A DNA stretch of 64,000 nt from Glebionis coronaria (GCA_025667525.1 CM046875.1:530063079-530127078), one strand, 5' to 3'. Shown: positions 48,361 to 60,904, counted from the stretch's first letter. Made by a program: numbers and translations. Notes: generated by a model not told the origin, from the sequence alone.

Positions 48361-48684
48361 TTAAGAGCTGATATAATCATCAACCAATGACCCATAGCTC
48401 CTCTTCCCAGTGGCACCCCGACTTATACAGTACAGATTATGAACGTCTGCTCTACTGGTTGCAACATATCTGGAATCCATCTCACATACGGCTGCTTCAG
48501 CTCTGCGCGTCTCATCCACCCACGAATCTTTAAACGTCTGCATTACAATGCCTGGTGAACGAAGGAAATCTACGATGAATGGGAGAACGATATCCTTCGA
48601 GTATTCCAACACGTTCCCCTGGAGCCTCACAATCTCTTCCTTTATTTGCTGATACCATATTTGATAAATAACACATAGTATCAA
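48361..48684 (-). other. Unidentified 107-codon frame, minus strand, in Helitron cargo
   Basis: The frame reads QQIKEEIVRLQGNVLEYSKD, IVLPFIVDFLRSPGIVMQTF, KDSWVDETRRAEAAVCEMD and ends at 48361. Composition looks like real protein (amphipathic helices, no low complexity), on the strand opposite to the other cargo. An in-frame start is uncertain because upstream AT-rich sequence looks intronic. No family recognised. Confidence 0.4.
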
Positions 48685-50351
48685 TGTAACTAATTTTATA
48701 TATGTGGTGGAATCGACATGAGCACAATCAAAAAATTCGAAAATAAGCTAAGGATAAATATAGAGAGAGCTGGTAAGCCACATGATCTTTGATTAGCTGC
48801 GCATTTTAGAAACATTATCAATCTAACTAATGTTTGTATATGTTTTTCTGGATATACTGTGAATTGAGCAGCATGTTGAGAGAATTTGTCTTCTTCAGCG
48901 TTTGTAGGATTCCAGCTCAGTATTCCATCCCATCCAAATCCAAATAGTATGTTCAATTTCCTTGCATGTCCTAATTTTAATGTCCTAATTTCCAAAAAGT
49001 TTATTTCTTAGCGAAACCATTTATTATGTATGGCCGTTCTTCGCTGTTCACTAACTGCTTAGCAAGAACTACTCATCTAATGTCTTCTTCGGCGTACGTC
49101 AGATGCTGGATCAGTATTCCAACCTCTGCAAATCGAAATGGTATGTTTAATTTGCTTGCATACTTGTTTCTTTAACTGCTATCTCATATTCATTAATTTG
49201 AATATCCTCATTAACTTCTTTTGTCAGTGAAACCATTAATTGTATATGGGCGCCCTTCGCCATGCACTGAACACAATTCAAAAACATTTTCTTAACTATC
49301 TCTAGCGAAGGGTGGTATCAAAAAAGAAATTTGGTTAATAAGATAATCTATTATTGATATAAATTTACATTTGCTTAACTATCTATGGGTTCAAAAAGTT
49401 GACCATATCAAACATCACACTACTTATCTCGGCACAGTGTGGCCATTAGATTATGTGCAATAGTTTTGCCTTCCTTCCTACAGCTGGACAAGATATTAAG
49501 GATAAGCTCATTGGTACAACAGATCGGTTATATAGAAGAATATGTCAGTTGATGTACGTCATGAACTTAATTATAAGAAACAAAATTTAGGAAAATATAC
49601 CTTCATCAAAGTTGATGGTTCGATGTTGACAGATGTTGCTGATTTAGGTGTTTAATGTGTAGAAACAAGGTTTTCTTAACAACTAACACCTAAATCAAGT
49701 TTATGACTATTGATGTACAAAAATTGGGGGAAAATAAGGGTCTTTTGATGAATAAATGATGGGTAAAATTGAAGATTAGGATTAGGAATGCTTCTTTAAG
49801 GAGGTAAAGAAGTGGTGTTTGTTGCAAGGGCGGTTTCATGAACATATGCTGCTCTGTTAGAGACGAGTTGGACCTATCTAATTGTAGGTAGTTCTGGGCA
49901 TTCTACTACTGAAGTTTCTCAAGATATTATTCTGATTAAAGGTTGGACTGGTCTTTTCATTTGTGTAATGTCATTCGTGTTCCTCCAAGCAAATCAAGTG
50001 AGTTATAACAACATTTTACCATAAAATATTCATATACGAGTGTCTAACTAAGTTTGGCTATGTCGATTAGTATTCCTTTGATGGCATTCAGTAGCTTTTA
50101 TAATCACAGATTAGTGTGCTTTTGGAATGGTCTAAATATGACTTAAGGGGGTGTTTGGATGTGAATTTGAAAATGAATGTGATTTTGAACAATGAGAATT
50201 AGATAATCAATTGAAATGACACATGATGAAATAGATAATGCAGTGTTTGGATGAGTTTACACTAATGACGTTTTCATTATCACATAACTTTTGTGCTATA
50301 TGGCATCTAAAAGAAACCATAACCGTAATTCATTTTTTAAACTAATCATAG

Positions 50352-50519
50352 GTGAGGTTTGGAATACTAGAGGCTGGAGCTTTTGGTGTATCTCAATCAC
50401 GTAAACGTGCGTTCATTTGGGCAGCCTCACCCGAGGAAATACTACCCGAGTGGCCTGAACCAATGCATGTCTTTTCCAGTCCTCAGCTTAGGGTAACACT
50501 AAATGGCAACAAACAATAT
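50352..50519 (+). pseudogene. Captured MET1-type cytosine-5 DNA methyltransferase exon
   Basis: After an ATAG acceptor: [58 protein letters not shown]. This is the catalytic-domain segment carrying motif VIII (Q.R.R) leading into the target-recognition region of DNMT1/MET1 enzymes, which maintain CG methylation. It closes at a stop at 50541 (TAA) after short divergence. The Pro-Cys active-site motif and SAM-binding motifs are not here. About 56 codons of a roughly 1500-residue protein are present. Confidence 0.88.
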
Positions 50520-52425
50520 GCTGCTGCTAGAACTAATTGCTAATGCACACGGGTTCAACAACTGCTCTGCCCACTGTCCGCCTTTGTTATTACCACTATT
50601 ACAATAGTCACCAATCGGATTTGAAGAAAGAGAGTGAAGGTTATTTTTAACAAAGTGTTTGTTAACTCTTATATCGAGCGGTTGTTGTGACGGACAACTG
50701 ATGTACTGTAATGAGTCAAAATGGGTAATTATAGACATGTCATATCTATAATAAGAATCCTCACTCTCGATGTTGTAAATACTAAAAATCAGTTTAAGCA
50801 GCAGTCCAAGTACACGCGATGCTTGAATTATCAGAGGACTTGACACGGTAAGTCGAAATTTTAATATTTTATAAATATTATAGAGTTATTAGAAACACTA
50901 TATCATTAGATTTATTCTATCTATCTTGGACGAGAGAAGAAGATGAAAATTTTACTGAAGCTACTAAAATACAAACCATGGATGGAGCTCGAACATAACA
51001 GGTACATGTAATGATGGAAGGCACTGATAGTTTTCTCTGTTTAAACCTTCTCATCATGTTGAGTATCATGATAAAGTTTATCATTCATGATCATCGCATC
51101 GATGTCGACATATATCTAGGCCTTTCTTTATTCACGCAGGTTCTTCTCTTCTCTATTTTTTTTATTGCAATTATATGGGAATGTTTGGTTTTAGGTGATA
51201 GCACTAGCTCAATTTAAAAAAGTATACTTAAAATAATGAAAAATACAATTTGAATTTTAGGTCGAGACATTGCCAGTGATTGCGAATATAAACCCATGAT
51301 ATGTCTTGGCTTGGCCTAAAAATATCTTGGTGAAAATCTGACACTGATGTGAACTTCAAGAGTATAAGCCGCTTGAAGTATCATTCTTCCTATTTATTGA
51401 TCTTAGAAATAAACAATGATAGGTTTGAAAGAATTTTGTGTTTTCTTTCGTTAACAGGTAACTCTTTTTTCACAACATCTTTGTAAAAGAAGGCAATTTA
51501 CAGATTTACAATTAATCGGTTATGTTCTCATTTTAGTTTTACAAGAATTGGTTACTGTAATTACATCGTAAGATGATGTGCATAATAATATTTGACATAC
51601 AGTCATATACTCATATGATTCGATACGGCTAAATATCATATTCGGGTAGAATAGGGTCTAAAGTGGGTCAAAAAAACTCAAAAGTGACTAATGCTCAAGT
51701 TTCTTCGACTTGCATTATCACATACATAATCTCTGTACGAGCACGCGGGTGGATATATGTATCAGTAGGCAAACAGTTTTGAGATCGTTTGCGGTTGCTG
51801 ATGAGTTTTGTGAAATGGTCCAGCATTTGAATAAGGAGATTAAGTCGATTGAGATAAAGAGTAGTACACAACATAGGCTGGTTATTGGAATCATTCGAAG
51901 AAAGTATAATGCACATAAGTACTTTGATCAATGCCTTTTAATAATATTCGCAAGTTTAGTGCCTTGATAGGTTCTTGCTCTTCTGAAGTAAGTTAGTTCC
52001 TACTGATTTGTTTAGAATAATATTATGTCAGATAGATGTGCGTAATCGGTGAAGGATGGATGTTCTTTCTTTCCTTATTGTCGGTAATGTAAACTTAGTT
52101 AAAAAAAGATAATGTAAACTTTATCGACCATTGAATTAATGGGAAAGTATGCTTCAAATATCAAACGTGAAACAAAGAGAAAATGATAAACATACAAAGG
52201 TGAGCCTCAACTCACTGGCATCAGAACAGTAACACCAACAATATAATTCAGGTTACTTCTTTTTGTTTAAGTAAGTATTTAATAATAAAAAAGTAACTAA
52301 TATTAATTTTTATTTATACTTTTAGATGTTTGCGATATTTGATACTTATAAAACAAATAAAAAGTTTTAGTCCCGATTAATTATATAGCAAGTTATAGTT
52401 AAAAATGCTTTATTTTTTACTTAAT
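50520..52425. other. Cargo/non-coding; one exon-like segment
   Basis: 51770-51930 (plus) reads RQTVLRSFAVADEFCEMVQH, LNKEIKSIEIKSSTQHRLVI and looks exon-like, but its parent was not recognised. The remainder is AT-rich with nothing I can name. Confidence 0.35.
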
Positions 52426-52426
52426 T

Positions 52427-52910
52427 TTTATCTTGAACAACCATTACAAAATTTTGGAATTTTCATACTAATATTTTTTAGTAAAAGACACTATTTCATT
52501 ATAAAAGTTTTACCTATTAAAATCTTTAAATAAGAGTAGGTAAATATACAATGCCTACTAAAAATAAGAGTAAATAAAAGTTTTGAATCTTTTGGTGACT
52601 AAAAAATGAGTAAGGATAAACCTTTAGTGCTCCTAGTTTTTGGTTACTATTTTTCTTTTTTTTATCAACTCCTACTCAAAGAATAAGACTAAGCAAAAGA
52701 GGAGCACTAAAAGTCTATCCTTACTCATTTTTTAGTCACCAAAAGGGTCAAATATTTTCTTTACTCTTATTATTAGTAGGCATTGTATCTTTACATACTC
52801 TTAGAGATTTTAGTAGGTAAAAGTTTTATGACAAAATGGCATTTTTTATACTAAAAAATATTAGTATGGAAATGTCCAAAATTTTATAGTGTAATTGTTG
52901 ATGATAAGAA
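52427..52910. repeat. Large fold-back (inverted repeat), arms ~230 bp
   Basis: 52427-52660 and 52680-52910 are inverted copies: AAATGAGTAAGGATA against TATCCTTACTCATTT, AGTAGGTAAATATACAATGC against GCATTGTATCTTTACATACT, and TTTTCATACTAATATTTTTT against its complement. The loop is only about 20-30 bp. A transcript would be a long near-perfect hairpin and a source of small RNAs. It is probably a fold-back MITE. Confidence 0.85.
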
Positions 52911-52973
52911 GTTTACTAATACATATAGAAATGACTATTCTTTTATTAGTCGTACTACCTTAATTTCTATATA

Positions 52974-53235
52974 CTCCTTTTGTACTATAATTATAATCTA
53001 TCGACAGAAAACACGCAGTTTAATAAAAACATTATTTTTTAACTTTCTTTATCTTATTTTTACACAATGTCAACTTAATCATTAATCAATTAATTTACAA
53101 CTTCTTTTTGTTTGTAATAATACTTTTAAGTAAGCATGATATATTAACTTAATCTATATTCTTTATCTACTTGTGGAAGTGACTGTTAATTTGGGGCATA
53201 AAAAAATATGGATTATAATTTCAAGACGGAGGGAG
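52974..53235. mobile_element. Stowaway MITE, 262 bp
   Basis: Left CTCCTTTTGTACTATAATTA and right end with GACGGAGGGAG (complement CTCCCTCCGTC), flanked by TA on both sides. Inner inverted blocks are ATAATTATAATC and GGATTATAATTT. Confidence 0.8.
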
Positions 53236-53531
53236 TAATACATAAATTTATAACACTAACATTTTGCTAAACAAAATAATATATTACATTGACTAACATG
53301 TGACAAAAACTATTCATTCATGATTAACAATAACCAAAGGTAAAATACTTTTTATAAAAACAATTTTAAAACATCAAATATATGTCCAACTACAAACAAA
53401 TAAAACACACTCCCAAAAACCCTCCGGAACAAGAAAAAAAACGACCCTGCCCGTGTAAAGAGGACGAAATTTTAAAAAATATAGTGAAAATTTACGAAAC
53501 GACCCCGCCCGTTGGGCGGGTTACGACGCTA

Positions 53532-53532
<1 letters not shown>

Positions 53533-53613
<81 letters not shown>
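53533..53613. repeat. (AT)n microsatellite 4, ~80 bp
   Basis: Pure AT repeat immediately following the Helitron CTAG. Confidence 0.95.
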
Positions 53614-53615
<2 letters not shown>

Positions 53616-53639
53616 TATTTTCTTAGTACAAGGGCTTTT

Positions 53640-54180
53640 TACTTGTCAAGAATTTTACCAACACATAAACGCATAGATCTTGGATTTGACCATTGGAATT
53701 TGCGATCACACATGTTCTTTCCTAAAATAAATTGCTTGTCATATAAATTAATTATGACAATAAATTTACCTATGTCAACATATAACATGTAATCATTTGT
53801 TGAAGGAAAATAATGATCACGTGTTATTTAATAATCGAATCGTCCTCAAATTTGTATAAAAGCTTATAAACGTATGAATCTTGGAATTGACCGTTGAGAT
53901 TTAATATCACATGTGTTCTTCCCGAGAATAATTTGCTTGTCTAGTTCTGAATAATAATTTGAAACCTGAATTCTTAGTTGACTTCATTTGTTCTTCGTTC
54001 ATTTGCTTGATTTTTTTCTCGATATATAATTTACCAATTTTTTTATAACTTAATAATTTCCTTGTTTATGGCTCTTCATGTAAACCTCCGTTAGTGCTAT
54101 AATAATATTGATGAAGCTACTCACATCGTAAATCTTTACTCGCAATTCTTAGTTGACTTGACTTGTGAAGTTAATGGCTC
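53640..54180 (+). repeat. ~350-bp tandem repeat, right part
   Basis: Blocks of the same unit as at 30263-31475 resume: AAACGCATAGATCTTGGATT, TATGTCAACATATAACATGT, CCTCAAATTTGTATAAAAGC, AATTCTTAGTTGACTTGACT at 54147. Units here are more diverged or internally deleted. Confidence 0.8.
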
Positions 54181-56024
54181 AATGGTTTTCAGGGCGGCTT
54201 GTGCTTTCGGCATACCATCAGTTTTTAGTTTGAGAAGTTCAAGTTCTTTACACTGTATTAGTTTTTTTAACGATAGTTGTGGCTACATGGCTCTTAGCCC
54301 AGAAGGCGTAGCGAGTCCATACAATCAGGTTGGGTCCAGCCAAGAAGGCAATAACACCCTTTCTTTTACAAACACGAGAGAAAACGCCTATCACCATAGT
54401 CAGAACTCGAACATGAGACCTTACCTATTAGTGGCAAATACTTTTTCATCTTAAGCCACGTTTGTGTCTAAAATCAAATTGTTAAACATCCCCAAATCTT
54501 GTAAATGACTACCCGTGGAGCTCCACGTGATGTCGGCTTGATTTTATCTCATTTACACTGCTAACGGTGATATGTAAAACTTATAAATAGTAGATATTTC
54601 TTTTGAAAATGTAAGTAAAATGTTATGAATTATTAGTTTAAGATATTAAATTTACAAACTTTTTAATGTATACTTCTAATCTAATGTTAAAAAAATAGAA
54701 AGACTTAAAAACTTGTACTTACATTTTCATATTTACAACTTATCCATATCCCGAAAATAGCAACGAGCTTAAAAGATGTTGATAAATAACAACGAACCGA
54801 GACAATTAACAACGATATCTGGTTTTGAAACGGGTGATATAGCAAGGAACACGTTTTGCTGGTAATCTCGTTGCAAACATCATTTAGCAACGAATTTAGG
54901 CAAATATTCCCAAGACTTTTGGTCGTTGCTATTGGCAGTTTTTCTAGTGGAAAAAGTACATATCGAATATAAAAATCACATTTCTCAAACTAGAGAAAAA
55001 TATGTAACACCGTTACGATAGCGCCATAAACAACTTAACAACACCGTAAAAATGATGTAGGCTCGATCTTTGACAACTAGAAGCTCTCTAATCTTCAAAC
55101 CATTATAAGCAGTCTAACCAATAAAAAAAGATGGTATATCTATATTGGTCCATTTTCTAATATGGTGTCACACATCCCATGAAAAATTGTAGTCAAATAA
55201 AACACAGTCCACATATTCTACCACATTGTGTCACATCGGACAAACAATGAACGAAATATCATTTTTGTTGTATATTTTTTGTTGTATCTTTGCAAATATA
55301 TTTTTTTTGGTTGAAAAAACAAGGTTCATTCCGATGATGGTACTAGTTGAACAGATAACTCGCTGAGTGGCTGAGCGATGACTTGATCAGGTCGACCCGG
55401 TATTCAAAACATTTGGGATTATGCTTATTATTTGTTAATCATAGACTAAGTTATATTGACTATTTTAGTTTTTGATCACGATTATTGAGGTTTCATTATG
55501 AGTTTTCTGTTTTGTTGAATCCATTACAATCACGCTCACACGAGATAATAGTGAGTGTTCATGTTAATGGTTTTTTTTCTAAAAAAAAGACGAGTTAGCA
55601 TAGTTACTAAATTAGTTATTCGATCGTCCAGTATTAACGTGATACAATTATTAATGTAGTTATTCGATTTCAGGAGAAAACATGATTACACAAAAATAAA
55701 GTTACACACAAATAAAGCTGCACACATTTCAAACGATCAATCCAAAATCAATCTATCACAAACAAATTTGCTTATGAGTACATGTCTTATAGGCAATCTC
55801 GTAATAGGAAATAGAATAAATATTTGCATTATGTAAAAGAATAACAACCAATCAAAAGTTGATTACACGATTTAAGTATTCTAAGCTTAGGCGAATTAGA
55901 AACCCATTGCTTGTTGCATAGACATCCTGTATACAATTAGCTAAGGGAAAAAAAACAAAATGTATATAAATAAATATCATATGATGTAGATATTGCATAT
56001 AACAAAAAGTTAAAAAGAAAATTA
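54181..56024. other. Unassigned AT-rich region
   Basis: No gene or element with definable ends. 54300-54440 has text like a degraded LTR or tRNA-like tail (CAGAACTCGAACATGAGACC). The frame 54158-54454 has no domain. Confidence 0.4.
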
Positions 56025-56305
56025 AATACTATCTTTGTTTTAAAGTTATTGTCCATTTTTCTAATTCGAGTTGTTTCAAATTTAATTGTCTATTTTTAAA
56101 AATAGGTAAGAATTTTAGATCGAAATTACGATATTATCTTTAGTTAAAGTTCTAATTGCAAGTTTTACAAAAAATTTAAATTAATTGTAAGTGTAAAACT
56201 GTCTTTATGTTAAAAGTAAACGAAAAAAGCTTTAATTATGATGCTTTTACTTAAACTAAGTGTCTTTTGGGGGTATACAATCATTTTAGGTCGAAAAAAG
56301 TAATA
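56025..56305. mobile_element. Probable Stowaway-like MITE
   Basis: Left TACTATCTTTGTTTTAAAGT and right end complement TTACTTTTTTCGACCTAAAA have the form of Stowaway TIRs with ATTGTCC/ATTGTAT inside. Divergence makes the exact limits uncertain. Confidence 0.45.
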
Positions 56306-56751
56306 ACTATTATTAAAAGTATTAAAATTGCGAAAAACACAATGATGGTACATTAACTAGAGTATATTTAGAAAATAGTTGAGTATATTTAGAAACACCC
56401 AACTAGGACGAGGTACATATCCTCGATGCAACTTTTTTTAATGCTTTTAACATAAAAGCTATAAATTTTTACTTCTTTTAAGCACACGGCATGACATATT
56501 TCGACAATGATATTCATATAATTAGCTAAAGAGTCAAGGTCGAGCTTTAAAAGTAAATCGGGAGCCGAGCACCAACTCTAGCTTTACATGTAAGGCTTAA
56601 AACCGCGCGAGATCAATGCTAAACGACCAAAACACGAGCCTTGTCGAGAAAGGGCTCTGATTCTTTTACACCCCTACAAATGAGGTTTGAATCATCTTGA
56701 GAAAACATGAGGTACCTCACTAATAGGTTATACGTTTTAAATTTTAATATG

Positions 56752-57055
56752 GGATATTTCAACAAATGCCCCATTCATAAAAGCGTTTGTGTTAAATGCC
56801 CCCGATTTTACGTTTTCCGTAGATACCCCGAGGCAACCAAGGAAAACGAGACAACCTTGCACCATATATTGACATGTGGCTGACACAAGTACAGGTTTCT
56901 TTGGTTTGACTCAGGTTGCCTCGGTTACCTCGGAACATATGTCAAACTATGGTGCCAAGTTGCCTAGGTTGCCTAGGGTTATTTCCGAAAAAATTAAAGT
57001 CAATGGGTAATTAACACAAACGCCCCTTAAGAAAAAGGCATTTTTTGAAATTTCC
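56752..57055. mobile_element. MULE-like MITE, 304 bp
   Basis: Left GGATATTTCAACAAATGCC and right GGCATTTTTTGAAATTTCC are inverted repeats. Perfect 11-bp flanks ATTTTAATATG (56741-56751, 57056-57066) fit a MULE-sized duplication. Interior is richer in CCTCGG/CCGAGG motifs. Not coding. Confidence 0.8.
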
Positions 57056-57082
57056 ATTTTAATATGGCATATAGTACTTTAC

Positions 57083-57840
57083 GGGTGTTCATCAGTTCGG
57101 TTTTCCGATTTGTGGATTGTATGGTTCGGGTTAGTCGGTTCAGAATTTTCAAATTAAAAACAAAACCAAACCAAACCAGTTATAGCACTGATAAAACCAA
57201 ACCATAAACCAAATTAGAATTCGGTTTGATTTTGGTTTAAACCAAGAAAACAAAATTAAAGTAAGCTGCAATATATAATCTAGAAGCTACAAACAAAAAA
57301 CTAAATTTTCAAGTAAAAACAACAAATTATAAGCTCTTAAGTAAATTGACAAAAATTTTAAAGAAACTTAAAGGGTTCAGAACTTAACAGAAATAAATAG
57401 AAACAAAATAAGGTAAATTTTTATTTAAAGAAAGCCATTAGAGTTCTCATTATATTGAATAGTGTATCTCCATCCATCCAAACACAAATGCAACTTCAAA
57501 CTCACTCCATATATGAGAATTTATATGAATCAAGTAGGAAAACTGTAGCTCAGTTACTTGGATATAAATCAATGTTTAGTCCGGTGAATGATTAGTTTAA
57601 AATACAAATACTTAAGATATAATATATGTATATTTAGTTAAAAAAATTTATGTGTATAGAGTTATTCAGTTTTTTCGGTTTTGTTTAGTTTTATTTTTGT
57701 CAAACCATAACCAATTTAAACATGAATTAAATACTTCGGTTCGATTTCAAACAAAACATACACCAATTATAATTTTTAATTCGATTTTATTTGGTTTTCT
57801 TTTTAGTTTGTTTGGTGTAAAACCTAACACTCAACACCCC
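57083..57840. mobile_element. hAT-like non-autonomous element, 758 bp
   Basis: Left GGGTGTTCATCAGTTCGG and right complement GGGGTGTTGAGTGTTAGG, with inner CGGTTT/AAACCG-rich inverted symmetry. Flanks TACTTTAC (57075-57082) and TACTTCAC (57841-57848) give an 8-bp duplication with one mismatch. No open frame of interest. Confidence 0.75.
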
Positions 57841-58098
57841 TACTTCACACTGTCTAACTGAATTTAGTATTTAATACACCTTTCAGTTGTTGAGCACATG
57901 CATGCATATACACGGTTCAAATATTGAATTTACTAATCAAACAAAGAACCAATCAGACCTTTTGACTACAATTTTACAGTACTAATTCCTTGAAAGAAAC
58001 CATCGCTAATAAACTACATCTCGTCTAATCGCCTCAAGTATACAATGATAAGCAACTGATGATTTGATGTGTTTGAGAGAATATATTATATTGTGATA

Positions 58099-58350
58099 AC
58101 TCCGTCTCATATTAAATGTCTATATTTTGACTTTCAAAATCAATATTTTTTTACTTTAATGATAAATAATTTTTTTTATGTTATATGATATTTGATAAAA
58201 ATTATAATAACAAAAAATATATTTAAAACACAATCCATTATTATACTTGACATTAAGTATCATAAAACATAAAGAAAGATATTTAAATTCAAAGTTGAAA
58301 AAAAAATTAAAAAAAGATAAAGTGAACATTTAATATGAGACGGAAAAAAT
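58099..58350. mobile_element. Stowaway MITE, ~250 bp
   Basis: ACTCCGTCTCATATTAAATG at the left and CATTTAATATGAGACGG at the right form the Stowaway-type inverted repeat. The right limit lies within an A-rich stretch, so the TA duplication is not certain. Confidence 0.8.
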
Positions 58351-58633
58351 ATTGTATTAATGAGCTCGACCTTTAAAAAAGTAACTCATGAGCCAAGTTC
58401 AATATTTATAACTAAGGCTAAAACCGAGTTGAGCTCGAAATCAGTACTAAACAAGGTGAACATGATTCTTGTCGAGCTTGGGCGCGATTTTATTGTACCT
58501 CCGCGAATAAGGTCTGAACCTTGTTAAAACAATAGGCACCTCACTAATACGTCACGAGGCTACCTTGACTCCGGTTATACATTTAAAAATTGTTAGGTAT
58601 GAAGCCAACGCTTTTGTTAATATATCTCTATTA

Positions 58634-58856
58634 CTCTCTCTGTCCCATATTAAATGTCTACATTTGATTTTTTAAGTTTGACCGTAAATAATTTTTTTGT
58701 GTTATATTATACTTGATGAAAATTATATTAATGAAAAATACAATTAAAGCACAATTCATTCATATACTATACATCAAGTATTACGTAACACACTCAAAAA
58801 TAAAAGTTAAAAAAACTTAAAAATTCAAAATGGATATTTATATGAGACGGAGAGAG
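58634..58856. mobile_element. Stowaway MITE, 223 bp, with visible empty site
   Basis: CTCTCTCTGTCCCATATTAA at the left and ATATGAGACGGAGAGAG at the right, flanked by TA on both sides (58632-58633, 58857-58858). Copy A at 4001-4015 reads TCTCTATTACGTTG with a single TA, the exact unoccupied site. Confidence 0.93.
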
Positions 58857-59217
58857 TACGTTGTTTTCGAGTTATTGAGGCATACCAGTGAATGAAAATA
58901 ATACTCTTGACAAATAGAAATTGCAGGCTCGTGGTTTCTCTATAATTCATTCTGAAAAACATAAATGCCACAAGCTGCTAGACGAATGTAGATATATAAA
59001 CATAAATGCCACAAGCCGGTAGATGAAATTATATTTACCCTAATATGAAACATGTCGTCATAATAAGTACCAGCAACCACAAAACTACAACGACCATAAA
59101 TACAACCCAGAAACATTTATCATCTTTGTGCCCTGCCATTGGTGACAAATACACGAAACATTTACGTAAGCTAGCTTGCATTAGGTTAGATTACATTTCT
59201 CTCCACCAAAATATAAA

Positions 59218-60430
59218 ATGAGTAAAATGCAAGTTTGTTCCATGTGCTTTGCCAAAAATGCATGTTTGCTCCCCAACTTCATTAAAATGCAGGCGGCCTC
59301 CCGGAGGACGAAGGTAAGTAGCAACGAGCCTCAGCTCCCTGGATCTAACTCTCTTTAAAAGGCTATATTTCTGTGGGGGTATATTTGTCAATTCGCTTAT
59401 TTATTATATTAGACCCGCTTTGGTACATGGGTTTACCCATATCACTCGGTTATAACCATTTCATATTAAACGGATTGCACCAACCTTTTCATATTCTAGT
59501 TTACCATTCTCAAACCTCCCCAAACTTTGTTAATCATGGAGGATCCTGTTCCAGACTTTTTCATAAGACCCGAAGGTGAAGAATTTGACATTGCGATATA
59601 TGGTAAGTTGTTTATTCATTGTTTAATTTCAAGATTAATTACCCAAAAAAATTTAATTCGCCCTAATTATTATGTATCCAATTCTGACATTGTTATTTTC
59701 TATGTTAACAGATGTGTATGAACAATTGTTTAGCATTAAATGTCACTACTATGGAAGGTTTAGTGATGGCCCGAACTTGGAATACATTGAAGGTGAGATT
59801 TGTTTTGTTGATATGGTGAATATGCATGACTTTAGTGATGCTATTCTGAATACGGTTATGAATAGTTTAGGTTATGAGATGGACCATCAATTACTTTTCT
59901 ACTATAAGGTTCAACTTAAGTCTTTAGAAGTTGGTGTAAAGCCTTTGGTTAGTGATGCTTATTACCAAAACTTTTTAAGTTATGTTCATTTGCACAAGGT
60001 TATGTATGTGTATGTTGAGTTAGTTGAGAAAGAAGATGAAAGTGAGAGTGGGTCTGAAATGGAAAATGAGCCTGATAATGACCTTGTGGATGATGAACAT
60101 GTAGTTGAGGATGTAGAAGTTAACATGAGTGAGTTCCATTTTGAAGTAGCTGACAATGATCCTATGGTACCTAAGGTTACTTTGAATGAAGATACCTTAG
60201 AGGTTTTAGATTTTGATTCACTGGAAAGTAACATAGAGGATGTCCCAGAAAATGCAAGAAGACTAGGTCTTAGAAAGTTAAAGAAATTACACTCATCAGC
60301 CAAATTTTATGTAGGAAGAGAGTTTGCTAACAGAGTTGTTGCTAAACAATTGATTATAAGCTATGCTGTTGAGAGTAGGAGAAACTTGCATTTTAAGAGG
60401 AATGATCCAGTAAGAATTAGGGTAGTTTAT
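59218..60430 (+). mobile_element. Second MULE, 5' part only
   Basis: It begins GAGTAAAATGCAAGTTTG at the point where copy B homology stops; the start resembles the TIR of the 1221-bp element at 16276. It contains the 5' exons of a mudrA transposase and is cut at 60430 by an LTR retrotransposon. The rest of the element, and its right TIR, lie beyond that retrotransposon and outside the window. Confidence 0.75.
59536..60430 (+). pseudogene. mudrA: mudrA-like transposase N-terminal part, interrupted by LTR insertion
   Basis: ATG 59536, exon 1 59536-59602, GT/AG intron 59603-59711, exon 2 from 59712. The PB1-like domain starts LFSIKCHYYGRFSDGPNLEY and includes a hydrophobic Tyr-rich LLFYYKVQLKS segment (residues about 25-130). 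A very acidic linker (EKEDESESGSEMENEPDND) follows. Residues about 215-260 start the MuDR DNA-binding domain: FYVGREFANRVVAKQLIISY then RRNLHFKRNDPVRIRVVY. The frame then enters the LTR at 60431. No internal stop is present up to there, so this copy was intact before the retrotransposon landed. Unlike the first MULE, the PB1-like domain is here fused to the transposase in the normal way. Confidence 0.88.
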
Positions 60431-60904
60431 TGTAACACCCCCACCATGGCGGAATATGGGGCGCGGCATATGGATATCATCACAACAAACGGTGTCTCTA
60501 TAGAGAAAACTAAAATGCAACTATAATGTCATAAAAAGGTGACACAAATGTCATGACAATATCTCAACCAATGCAGGAGTCTAGGTAAGTAGGTAACAGT
60601 CCTACCTCTTACCCAAGACGAACAAATAACATAACCAAAACAAACATATAGGTGCCAAATAGTATCACTGATACATGCATTTTGGATGGGTTCAGATTAG
60701 TTCTCGGAATCTTCTCGAATTGATCACAACTCAAAGTGGAATGATTGTTCTTGGTGACAAATAGGGGGTTTGGTTTTCTATTCTACTAAAAAGGGAAATG
60801 AATGAAGTAATAAAGATTTAAACCAAAAACAGTTAATGAAATAAAACTTGAATTAAAATTAAACGATTAAACGGTAAAGCAGTAAAATAACCTCACTGAA
60901 GAAA

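Larger units (their letters stand above)
56413..59217 (+). repeat. Duplicated segment, copy B
   Basis: Collinear with copy A (3018-5589 plus 14926-15000), including ATATCCTCGATGCA, CGCCTCAAGTATACAATGAT, CACGAGGCTACCTTGACTCC, and the tail GTAAGCTAGCTTGCATTAGG. It lacks the MULE and the three other insertions of A but has its own (56752-57055, 57083-57840, about 58099-58350, 58634-58856). Homology ends where the second MULE begins. Confidence 0.85.

Noticed and set aside
54158..54454. 98-codon plus-strand frame
   Set aside because: No domain; it overlaps the end of the 350-bp repeat and has no codon-like pattern.
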